Shown one piece after another: positions 1-8,040 of a stretch of 64,000 bases of DNA (positions are counted from its first letter, which is position 1; each line of letters opens with the position of its first letter). The stretch comes from Microterricola viridarii. GTDB lineage: Bacteria > Actinomycetota > Actinomycetes > Actinomycetales > Microbacteriaceae. Location of the stretch: the NCBI RefSeq assembly GCF_001542775.1, contig NZ_CP014145.1, positions 2,542,001 through 2,606,000 of the forward strand. Direction: 5' to 3'. The translations under genes were made by a program, and so were the position numbers. A model generated the notes under the pieces. It was not told the DNA's origin. It saw nothing but the letters and a program-made list of their open reading frames with translations, and did no database searches.

Positions 1-80
1 GCCCTCTTCGGACCCGGCGGGCTCAGCTGGAGGGCCCCACCCATCGCCCCGCATCCCGGCCCTCTCGAAAGGAGCACACC

Positions 81-668
81 ATGCGCGCACTGCGCTCGCT
101 CGGCAACATCGTGCTCTGGATCCTCGCTGCAACCGGAATAGCGGCCGGCGGCCTCTGGGTGGCCCACTCTGCGGGCCTGGTGCAACCGCTCTTCGTGGTG
201 TCAGGTTCGATGGAGCCGGGCATCATGACCGGCGATCTTCTGTTCTCCATACCCAAGGATGCTGCTGCGCTCAATGTCGGCGATGTTGCGACGCTGCCAT
301 CGACCCTGACCAGCAAGCTGGTGACCCACCGTGTGATCGAGATCACGCCCGGCGGCGCCGCCGGCGAATTCGTCTTGAGGATGAAGGGCGACAACAACGA
401 GTTCCTCGACAGCGAGGACTATGCGGTGAGCGGCACCGTTCTGGTGCCGGCCGCACAGATCTCCGGTGGCGGCTACTTCGTCGCCACCATGTCGAAACCC
501 GGCGTCGTCATCCCCCTTGCAATCACGGTGTTGGCCCTGGTCGCGCTCAGCATGCTGCCGCGTCCGGAGTCCGAATCGGACTCCGAGCCGGACGAGGACC
601 CCACCACCGAGGCCGTGTCGTTCGACGCCCTCCCGACCGAAAACGTTCTCGCGGAGGCACGCGAATGA
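81..668 (+). CDS. sipW: SipW-type signal peptidase I (S26B family)
   Basis: This 195-residue membrane protein is a likely type I signal peptidase of the archaeal/ER (SipW) type, which removes signal peptides on the outer face of the membrane. The catalytic Ser lies in SGSMEP (Ser about 43). The general base is a His in VTHRV (about 83) instead of the Lys of ordinary bacterial LepB, and a GDNN box follows at about 103-106. One membrane segment sits at 8-30 and a second near 137-157, followed by an acidic tail. A ribosome site AAAGGAG lies just upstream. The gene overlaps the next one by 4 bp, and the third gene of the operon encodes a probable substrate. The 80 bases before it are open in all three forward frames, so they may be the end of an upstream gene. 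Confidence 0.85.
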   Translation: MRALRSLGNIVLWILAATGIAAGGLWVAHSAGLVQPLFVVSGSMEPGIMTGDLLFSIPKDAAALNVGDVATLPSTLTSKLVTHRVIEITPGGAAGEFVLRMKGDNNEFLDSEDYAVSGTVLVPAAQISGGGYFVATMSKPGVVIPLAITVLALVALSMLPRPESESDSEPDEDPTTEAVSFDALPTENVLAEARE

Positions 669-1273
669 ATCTGCACAGCACCCGCCAGGGTATCCGCAGG
701 ACGGCATCCGCCCTCGCCGTCCTCGGCCTCGCGACCGGCCTCGCCGTGGCCGACGCGAGCGCCAGCCACGCCGTTGAGATCCCCATCCCGGTTGCCCTCG
801 ACTTCGCCGAACTGCAGCCGCACACCCCTGTCTCGAAGACGATCACGCTGGAGATCCCCCGTGCCGGCGAACTCGACTCCTTGATCTGGGTCGAGCGCAC
901 CGGCATCCTGAGCTCCGCCACGATCGAGTTCGAGGTTTGCGACACGACGGGGAGTTGTGTTCCCACGGAGAGCCTGCCCAAGCCAGTCGCCGTTCCCGCA
1001 GGCCCCCAATCGGTTCGAGTGACGGTCACCGTCTCCGAACAGGGCAGCGGCACCGCGCTCGGTCGACTCACCTTGAACAGCACTGCTGACCCGTCACTCG
1101 TCACCGACGGCGGCAACGGCCTCGCCTCAACCGGCAGCATCGCGTCCGTGGTCGCCCCGTGGGCCGTCGCCGCGCTGGCACTCGGCACCCTGGCCGTCAT
1201 GTGGCCGCGCGCCGTCATCGCGGCAAAGCGCCGCCGCACCTCCGGCGAGCACGACGTGGAAGGTACGAAGTGA
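665..1273 (+). CDS. Secreted, probably sortase-anchored surface protein (LAXTG-like tail)
   Basis: This 202-residue protein has no family I recognise. It has an N-terminal signal segment (about 10-35), an extracellular beta-rich region of about 115 residues with one Cys pair (DTTGSC region), then LASTG at about 153-157, a hydrophobic stretch (162-180) and a basic RRR tail. LAXTG plus membrane span plus basic tail is the layout of class E sortase substrates in actinobacteria. It could equally be a simple single-pass membrane protein. It overlaps the signal peptidase gene by 4 bp and the next gene by 4 bp (GTGA), so the three are almost certainly co-translated. No sortase gene is visible in the window. 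Confidence 0.7.
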   Translation: MNLHSTRQGIRRTASALAVLGLATGLAVADASASHAVEIPIPVALDFAELQPHTPVSKTITLEIPRAGELDSLIWVERTGILSSATIEFEVCDTTGSCVPTESLPKPVAVPAGPQSVRVTVTVSEQGSGTALGRLTLNSTADPSLVTDGGNGLASTGSIASVVAPWAVAALALGTLAVMWPRAVIAAKRRRTSGEHDVEGTK

Positions 1274-1839
1274 ACAAGCGCACCCTCGCAGCCCTCGGCG
1301 CGATCTTCGGCTCCGTGCTGCTCGTCCTCGGTGTCCAGCAGGCCTTCGTCGCGACCACCGCGGCCTGGACCGATCAGGTGAACTTCACCGCCCCCGTCAG
1401 CTCGGGCACTTGGACTACTCCGCAAGCACAGATCAAGTTGGACACGAAAGGCGTTGTGGTTGGCGCTGGGCCCGTCCTCACCGTGCAGCTGCAAGTACAG
1501 AATGTGAAGCCCGCCAGCGGCGCTGGCGGTCCCGTGAACACGTTGAGCACGAAGATCACCTTCCCCACCGCTGCGCTCGGGACTGCCCCCCAGATCGCTC
1601 CACCAACAGGATGGACCCTCTATGGGAGCCCAGTCACCAGTGGCACCAACCAGACGTTCGAATACCGCCGCACCATCACTGTGCCTCTGTACGGTGACAC
1701 CGGAACGATCCAATTCAAGTTCCCTCTCGCGTGCAACAAGGGGAACAAGTTCATGGTCTCCACCCTCATTGAGTCTCCGGAAGCGACGAACTCACTGACC
1801 TTTAGCGAAGAAGCACACATTCTCGGCTGGACCTGCTAG
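1270..1839 (+). CDS. SipW-dependent-type exported protein
   Basis: The GTG at 1270 is chosen as start because it overlaps the preceding stop (GTGA). The open frame continues upstream, but only in antiparallel coding territory. The 189-residue product begins with a short basic and hydrophobic segment ending near VATTAAWTDQ, which resembles the signals of TasA/camelysin-type proteins processed by SipW peptidases. The rest is a beta-rich, Thr/Ser-rich extracellular domain with two Cys near the C-terminus. As the third gene of the operon it is the obvious candidate substrate of the peptidase. A role as a matrix or fibre subunit is inferred from that pairing, not shown by the sequence. Confidence 0.65.
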   Translation: MNKRTLAALGAIFGSVLLVLGVQQAFVATTAAWTDQVNFTAPVSSGTWTTPQAQIKLDTKGVVVGAGPVLTVQLQVQNVKPASGAGGPVNTLSTKITFPTAALGTAPQIAPPTGWTLYGSPVTSGTNQTFEYRRTITVPLYGDTGTIQFKFPLACNKGNKFMVSTLIESPEATNSLTFSEEAHILGWTC

Positions 1840-1934
1840 CTCGGGCGTCCTCCCCACTTTGGAGCACGCCTCGGATACGATGTTGACGCAACCGCAGCTG
1901 CGGAGCGAACAATGTTGTTGGGGGGCCAGGACAC

Positions 1935-2762
1935 GTGACCGAGAACCGGATTGCCGTTGTAATTGAGGACGACCTGGACATCCGCCAACTTCTGGCTGCA
2001 GTGCTGGAGCAGGCCGGGTTCGAGACGGTGCTGACCAGCAACGGGATCGACGGGGTGAACGCCGTGCGCGAGCACAACCCTCTGGTCACGACGCTGGACG
2101 TGAGCATGCCAGGGATCGACGGCTTCGAGGTCGCCAAGCGCATCCGCGCGTTCAGCTCGACCTACCTGATCATGCTCACCGCCCGCGCGGAGGAGATTGA
2201 CACGCTGCAGGGCTTGGAAGCCGGCGCCGACGACTACGTGACGAAGCCGTTCCGCCCCCGCGAGCTGCGCGCTCGCATAGAGGCGATGATGCGTCGGCCC
2301 AGGTTCGAGGTGCTCACCAACGCCACTGCGGTCTCCGCGGATGCGCCGGCAGAGACGGCGACGACTGCCCCCGTGAACATGCCGGCCGATGCGGCGACGA
2401 GCACGAACCCCGCCACGTCCCCGACCCCGGTCGTCGATGACGAATGGCACGAACACCGCGGCCTGCGCCTCAACCCCGCGGAGCGCCGGGTGAGCATCGG
2501 CGCCGACGAGATCGAGCTGACGCGCACCGAGTTCAACCTGCTCGCGGTGCTCTTGCGCTCTGGGCGCCGGGTGCGCAGCAAGACCGAGTTGGCCGAGCAC
2601 CTGCGCGACGATGACGGGGCGTTCTTCGTCACGGATGCCGACAAGAGGGCAGTCGAGGTGCATTTGGCCAACCTGCGCCGCAAGCTGGGCGATCAATCGA
2701 CAAGCCCCCGCTGGATCGAGACCGTGCGCGGCGTCGGGTACCGGCTCACCGCTGCCGAGTAG
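1935..2762 (+). CDS. OmpR/PhoB-family response regulator
   Basis: The 275-residue protein has a receiver domain (1-118) with the acidic pair in IEDDLD, phospho-acceptor Asp at about 55 (TLDVSMPG) and the conserved Lys in VTKPF. A long Ala/Thr/Pro-rich linker follows (about 125-170). A C-terminal winged helix (about 175-275) ends with the typical RGVGYRL. It starts with GTG. No partner kinase is adjacent; the nearest histidine kinase is at 11.6-13.3 kb on the other strand. It follows the SipW operon after about 95 bp and may regulate it or the polysaccharide genes, but nothing in the sequence proves this. The linker of about 45 residues is longer than usual for the family. Confidence 0.9.
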   Translation: MTENRIAVVIEDDLDIRQLLAAVLEQAGFETVLTSNGIDGVNAVREHNPLVTTLDVSMPGIDGFEVAKRIRAFSSTYLIMLTARAEEIDTLQGLEAGADDYVTKPFRPRELRARIEAMMRRPRFEVLTNATAVSADAPAETATTAPVNMPADAATSTNPATSPTPVVDDEWHEHRGLRLNPAERRVSIGADEIELTRTEFNLLAVLLRSGRRVRSKTELAEHLRDDDGAFFVTDADKRAVEVHLANLRRKLGDQSTSPRWIETVRGVGYRLTAAE

Positions 2763-3035
2763 CGGCTGCTGCCCGCCCGATAACGAGTACATCCGCGGCT
2801 CCAAGCAGGGGTGCCACACGCTTCAGGTTCGGGATCACGAAGCGGTTGGAATGGATTCAGGGGAAGGGTCGGGGGACTTCTTCGAGAATCGCAGGGAGCC
2901 GGCGGATGTCACATCGTTGTTACGTGTACGAGTGTGCGCGGTGAAGCGCAGGATTGGCTTTAGATACGCCCTTGAGGAACCTCAAGATTTACGCAATTTT
3001 GCCGTCGGCGGCCCTCAACAGGCGACCAGCCTCGA

Positions 3036-3782
3036 TCAGGCCTCGAGCAGGCCGTCTTCCGTGGCACGCTGCACAAGGTCACGTCGGTTCGACGCGCGAC
3101 GGCCCTGCCCCTCGTAGTGGTCGCGCACCCGGCCCAGGTGATCGCGCACCCAGTCGAAGCGCACATTCAGCTGCAGCGCGATGTCGACCGGGCTGCTGCC
3201 GCTCGCATACAGCCTGATCACCTCGACGTCTGCCTCACTGAGCCGCGGGAAGGCTGACGCACGCAGGGCGACACCCGCCTCGCCGTCCTGTGCCGGTGCG
3301 CGCCGCACCGCAGGGTGCTCCCCGCTGTTCCCCGGTATCGCACGGTGGTGCGCCGTCGCAACGCGATCACCGGTCCAGGAATCGGGCCCCTGCGCCACGG
3401 CGGCAACCACGGCCGCCCTGGCATCCTCGATGGAGCTGTGGGGGCACAGCACTGCCGCAGCGCCGGCAGCGCGCAGCGTGTGCCACGCGTCGTCGTCGCC
3501 GCCGTCCCACACCACGACGGCGGCACCGCGCGATCGGGCATCAGCGATCCGTTCGACGAGCATGGAGTCGCCGAGGCTGTCCAGGTCGATGAGATAGGCG
3601 GCTGGCTGCGCGGCGGCCTGTTCTTCAGCCTCGTCCCACGAGCTGGCGAGGACAACGATCTCGAGATCCGGCGCGTTGGCGGCGAGCCAACTGCCAAGCC
3701 CGTCGAGGGCGGCGACATGAGAGTGGACGATCGCCAACCGGATCGCGGAAGACGGGGCGGGGACGTCCTGCGTGGCTGTCAT
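3036..3782 (-). CDS. LuxR-type regulator with atypical receiver domain
   Basis: The 248-residue protein has an N-terminal Rossmann-like receiver fold (about 13-130) and a C-terminal helix-turn-helix (about 175-240, starting LSEADVEVIRLYASG). The receiver keeps an Asp at the end of strand 3 (YLIDLDS), but the usual acidic pair after strand 1 is replaced (AIVHSHVAA), so Mg-dependent phosphorylation is doubtful. It is convergent with the OmpR-type regulator and lies just downstream of the glycosyltransferase on the same strand, so it may belong to the polysaccharide locus. The DNA-binding half is divergent from classical GerE-type modules, so the exact subfamily is uncertain. Confidence 0.75.
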   Translation of the reverse strand: MTATQDVPAPSSAIRLAIVHSHVAALDGLGSWLAANAPDLEIVVLASSWDEAEEQAAAQPAAYLIDLDSLGDSMLVERIADARSRGAAVVVWDGGDDDAWHTLRAAGAAAVLCPHSSIEDARAAVVAAVAQGPDSWTGDRVATAHHRAIPGNSGEHPAVRRAPAQDGEAGVALRASAFPRLSEADVEVIRLYASGSSPVDIALQLNVRFDWVRDHLGRVRDHYEGQGRRASNRRDLVQRATEDGLLEA

Positions 3783-3940
3783 CGCACTTCCCTTCCGAGC
3801 TGTCGCCGCACCACGCGCCTCTCGCCGTCGCGCATGCAGCGCACCGGACCGGGCGACGACGCCGCGTGAACGGGCAGTCTATGCCGCGCGACTGGCCGGG
3901 AGCGAACCGGTTACTCAGGAAGCGCCGATTCCCGCGTTCG

Positions 3941-6226
3941 CTAGCGCGCGCCGACCCGCCTGCGCCGGTCGCCCTTCCGGCGAAGATCCCGGTTGAGACG
4001 GCGATCCCCGTGATACAGGATCGACGACCAATCGACGGGCTTGTTGGGATCCACGACATAGGAAGGCCCGGCTGGCGCCTTCTTCTTGTCGACGTAGAGC
4101 CAGTTCAGGATGCCGAGTCCCGCATCCACGATGGAGTTGCGCACTCCCACATACATCCACGTCGCGTACGCGGCGAGGCTAGCGTTGAGCGCGGCGAAGA
4201 GCGCGTTCCCCCAGTTCTGGGCATAGAAGTCCCGCACGAATGTGACAAGGGAGAACGCGATGATCAGATACGGCACGATCACGTAGATCACGGGCGCAGC
4301 CGTGCGGTCCTTGACCTTGGGCGTGCGCACGAAGGGGATCTTCTCGCCCGTGATGGCCTGCTGGATCGATTTGAGCACGCCGGCCAGGTTCACCGGCAAC
4401 AGAATGAGGTTGAAGCCGTAGATGCGGAAGATATCGCTGAAGCGGTGACCGCAATCGCGTAGGTCGCTGCCCATCGCCAAGAAGTACGGCAGTGCGGCGA
4501 GGAACACGACGGGCGAGAGCAGTCTGCTGTCGTAGGGGTACGCCAGCAGGAACAGCAGGCCGAAGCTGGCCCACGCGATCGACGCCATGTAGTTCACGCG
4601 CAGCCAGAGCTCGCGCATCAGCACGCGCTCACGGCGGAAGCGCCGCTCCCGGAGCTGGTCCCAGAGCTTCGGCAGAATCAGCAGGCCGCCGTTCGCCCAA
4701 CGGCGACGCTGCACCACGAGCGAACCGAAGTCCGGCGGCGTCGCCGAATAGCTCAGCCGTTCCGGGTAGTTCATCAGGGTCCAGCCGTGCGTGCCCAGGT
4801 CGATGCTGGACTCGGTGTCCTCGATGACGGTGCGGTCCTGAATGTAGGTGGCGATCTCGAAGCCGCCCACGTTCTCCACCTCGACGATGTCTTCCACGGC
4901 CTGCTTGCGGATGACGGCGTTGGCGCCGACCCAGAAGGTAGCGCCGTAGTAGCTCATGCCCTGATGCAGGATGTGCTGCAGGTCGGTCGTTGCGCCGGCG
5001 ATGCGCTCGATGCGCGTCGGGGCGCCACGGAACGACGAGTACGGAGTCTGGGTCACGGCGATGCGCTCATTGCCCGGCTCTTCGAGGAAGTACACCAGGC
5101 GCAGGCAATAGTCACGCAGCAGCAGTGAGTCTGCGTCCAGTGTGAGCAGGTAGGGGCTGTCCGGCACCACCAGGTCGGCGTCGTCCTCGTCGTCCACTGC
5201 ACGCAGCACCACGCCGCCGGCCGTCTGCTCTTCCCGCCAGCTGCGCCCCATCAGCGAGATGTAGGAGTTGAGGTTCATCGCTTTGTTGGCCTCGTGCGAG
5301 AGCGAGGCGTAGCTCTTGCGCTGGAACGAGCGCAGCTCGGCCGTGAACGTGCGCTCAAGGCGGATGCGCAGCTCGAGCACCCGGTCGATGTCTGGGTAGG
5401 AGTGCTGGTCGATCGAGGCACGCAGCGCGAGCAAGTTCAGCCGCAGTTCAGAGGCCAGACCCATCAGCACCTGGTCGATGAAGAACTCGTCGACGTGGTC
5501 TTCCATCGGCTCGTTCTCGGCCATGTCCTCGAGCCAGATCGCGGCCGCCTCGTAGTCGGCGGCGAGCTCTGTGACGTGGTTGCGGTCCACCTCGGCCCCG
5601 GCGTCGCGCTCGGCTTGCAGCTGGGCCCTGGCACCAGCGAATCGCGAACGCGGCCCCTCCAGCGCGGCCTCGATCTCGCCCGGCAGTCGCAGCGTCGCGT
5701 CGAGCCGCGCCCGCTCGGCGGGGTCGTTCTGCACAGGCGAGTCGTCGACGAGCAGCACCACGCGAACGTTGGGAAATTCCTGCAACGCGGCAGACCAGAG
5801 CGTGCCGCGCACCACGGCCGGCTCCTCGGCGTAGGAGGGCACGAGCACGGTGACGGCACTGTCATAGTCGCGGAAGTGCCTGTCCAGCTCCGCCCGCGGA
5901 ACGCGGACGTGGTCGCGGAAACGATAGAGAGCGCCCTGGCGGGCGAGCAGATACATCAGCGCCGAGAACGTCAGGAACGAGACGACGACGAGATAGCCGA
6001 CCGCCTCCATCGTGAAGCGGAACCCGCCGCTGTTCTCGAGGAACTGCCTGACGATGGTCGTGACGACGTAGATCAACCAGAAAACCACCGTCGCGACGAT
6101 GGCCAGCCTTCCCCAGGTGACTTTCCGCACACTGGGCGCAGGGTGCATGATCGACAGCGGCTCAGAGCGGCGCTCCGATCCCCACTGGCGCTTCCTGTTG
6201 CGTGTTTGTTCCTCTTGAACTGCCAT
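3941..6226 (-). CDS. Membrane family-2 glycosyltransferase (cellulose/hyaluronan synthase-like)
   Basis: A processive-type beta-glycosyltransferase that probably extends and exports a polysaccharide across the membrane. From the start at 6226 (GGAG upstream) it has 761 residues. There are two N-terminal membrane spans (about 35-60 and 72-95). The GT-A signatures are DD (about 161), DAD (about 364), ED (about 469) and QRRRW (about 506), and several C-terminal spans follow. About 190 mostly helical residues lie between DD and DAD, far more than in a normal GT2 domain. No PilZ domain is recognisable. The gene is divergent from a GH18 hydrolase, and c-di-GMP enzymes lie nearby. The sugar polymerised is unknown; a GlcNAc polymer is suggested only by the GH18 neighbour. 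Confidence 0.85.
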   Translation of the reverse strand: MAVQEEQTRNRKRQWGSERRSEPLSIMHPAPSVRKVTWGRLAIVATVVFWLIYVVTTIVRQFLENSGGFRFTMEAVGYLVVVSFLTFSALMYLLARQGALYRFRDHVRVPRAELDRHFRDYDSAVTVLVPSYAEEPAVVRGTLWSAALQEFPNVRVVLLVDDSPVQNDPAERARLDATLRLPGEIEAALEGPRSRFAGARAQLQAERDAGAEVDRNHVTELAADYEAAAIWLEDMAENEPMEDHVDEFFIDQVLMGLASELRLNLLALRASIDQHSYPDIDRVLELRIRLERTFTAELRSFQRKSYASLSHEANKAMNLNSYISLMGRSWREEQTAGGVVLRAVDDEDDADLVVPDSPYLLTLDADSLLLRDYCLRLVYFLEEPGNERIAVTQTPYSSFRGAPTRIERIAGATTDLQHILHQGMSYYGATFWVGANAVIRKQAVEDIVEVENVGGFEIATYIQDRTVIEDTESSIDLGTHGWTLMNYPERLSYSATPPDFGSLVVQRRRWANGGLLILPKLWDQLRERRFRRERVLMRELWLRVNYMASIAWASFGLLFLLAYPYDSRLLSPVVFLAALPYFLAMGSDLRDCGHRFSDIFRIYGFNLILLPVNLAGVLKSIQQAITGEKIPFVRTPKVKDRTAAPVIYVIVPYLIIAFSLVTFVRDFYAQNWGNALFAALNASLAAYATWMYVGVRNSIVDAGLGILNWLYVDKKKAPAGPSYVVDPNKPVDWSSILYHGDRRLNRDLRRKGDRRRRVGAR

Positions 6227-6394
6227 AACTCCGGTCAATCGCGACGTTGGTGACTCATCCGACTTTTGTAGGATAGGCCAGCGCGCGCCGCCCGCGGGGG
6301 CGGCGATGTGCAAGCATGGGCAAGGCACGTGCCGCAGCCAACCGGCTTCCGCTCGACGTGACTTCTCTCCCCGCCACCCTACTTGCGAGGTTTT

Positions 6395-7977
6395 GTGTCT
6401 AGGCGCTTCCCCAATCGACGGCTCTCCCCAGTGCGCCTCACCGTGCTCGTTGCGGCGCTTGCTGCCCTAGTTTTCGCGGGATTCCAAGGCTGGAAGTGGT
6501 TTGAGAACGAGACGTCGCCGACGCGCGAAGCGTGGTTTGCCGGCTACGTCGACGTCACTGCTACGCCGCAGTTTGCCTTCGAGAGCCCCCGCAGCGCGGC
6601 CGACAAGAACATCGTGCTCTCTTTCATCGTCGCCGCCACGGATGACCCGTGTACCCCGACTTGGGGGGCGCATACACGCTCGCCGAGGCCGGCAGCGAGC
6701 TGGATCTCGATCGCCGCCTCGCACGGCTGCAACAGCGCGGCGGGGAGGCGATGGTCTCATTCGGTGGCCAGCTGAACGACGAGCTCGCTGTCAGCTGTCG
6801 GGATAGCTCCCAGCTGAAGGCCGCGTATGCGGCCGTCATCGACCGCTACGACGTGCAGGGCATCGACCTCGACATCGAGGGCGACGCCCTCGGCAACGCC
6901 GACGCGAACACCCGCCGTGCGACCGTGCTCGCTGAGCTGCAGCAGGAGCGGGCGGCATCCGGTTCTCCGCTCGCCGTCTGGCTCACGCTTCCGGTGACCC
7001 CCGACGGCCTCTCGGTGGCCGGAACCGACGCCATCGCGAACGCGCTGAACGCAGGCCTGGACATCACCGGGGTCAACGTGATGACCATGGACTTCGGCGA
7101 GAGCAAGGCCGCCAAGCAGAGCATGGGCGATGCGGCGGAGTCCGCACTGACCGCGACCCAGCGTCAGCTGCGCATCCTGTACAACCAGGCCGGCACACCG
7201 TTGACGGACGCCACGTTGTGGGCGAAGATCGGCGCGACCCCGATGATCGGGCAGAACGATGTGCGTGACGAGGTGTTCACCATCGCGGACGCCCAGCAGT
7301 TGAACGCCTTCGCACACAGCTCACGTCTGGCCAGGGTGTCGATGTGGTCCTCGAACCGCGACACGACGTGCGGACCCAATTACGACGACCTCACTCGGGT
7401 GTCAGACGCGTGTAGCGGAGTCGCACAGGGCGATGCGAGCTTCAGCGCGATCCTCGGCACCGGTTTCACCGGTACGCCCAGCTCGGGCGCCGGGATCGAG
7501 ACCACGCTCGAACCGATCCCCCAGGAAGACCTGGCCGACGACCCGGCGACCAGCCCGTACCCCATCTGGTCCGCCGACGCCTCCTACCGGGCCGGCACCA
7601 AGGTCGTCTGGCACCACAACGTTTACCAGGCCAAGTGGTGGACAAAGGGCGATGTCCCCGACAACCCCGTGCTCCAGTCGTTCGAAACGCCATGGACGTT
7701 GATTGGGCCGGTGCTGCCCGGTGAGACCCCGATCCCGATCCCCACGCTGGAGCCGGGAACATTCCCCGAGTGGTCGGGCAGCGCGATCTACGACAAGGGT
7801 GCCCGAGTGCTTTTCGACGGCCTGCCGTACGAGGCGAAGTGGTGGACTCAGGGCGACAGCCCGCAGGCTGCCGAGACGGAGCCGGACAACTCGCCGTGGA
7901 TGCCGCTGGACGCAGCTGATGTCATCGCCCAGCTGGGTGCAGAGACGGCGCCAACCGAGCCGCAGACGGCCCCGTAA
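6395..7977 (+). pseudogene. GH18 chitinase-like hydrolase with two binding modules, frameshifted
   Basis: The coding signal runs in one frame from a GTG at 6395 (GAGG just upstream) to a run of six G at 6663-6668. It then continues in another frame to 7977. One extra G would give a continuous protein of about 527 residues. The first part has a signal-anchor and the start of the barrel (WFAGYVDVTATP). The second has the GH18 active-site strand QGIDLDIEG with the catalytic Glu. Two C-terminal modules with aromatic AKWW motifs (around 7560-7700 and 7760-7910) look like CBM5/12 chitin-binding domains. The break may be a sequencing error, a true mutation or a slippery switch. It is divergent from the glycosyltransferase. 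Confidence 0.8.
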
Positions 7978-7995
7978 GCCGGCGCTGCGCAGCCG

Positions 7996-8040
7996 GGCTA
8001 GGCCTGGCTAGCCCTGGCTAGGCCTGGCTAGGCCTGGCTG
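7996..8040. repeat. 10-bp tandem repeat (GGCCTGGCTA)
   Basis: About four and a half copies of GGCCTGGCTA, one with a single change (GCCCTGGCTA), lie between the convergent ends of the GH18 gene and the GGDEF-EAL gene. The stop codon of the latter (8028-8030) is inside the repeat. Each unit supplies a CTA/TAG, so the repeat places stops in several frames. Confidence 0.8.

Noticed and set aside
2971..2986. Palindrome CTTGAGGAACCTCAAG as terminator or operator
   Set aside because: It lies between convergent genes, has only a two-base centre and no T-run. A function cannot be chosen from sequence alone. The rest of 2763-3035 holds nothing I can support.
2763..3035. c-di-GMP riboswitch near the signalling genes
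   Set aside because: No GEMM-type core was found here or before the glycosyltransferase and GH18 genes.
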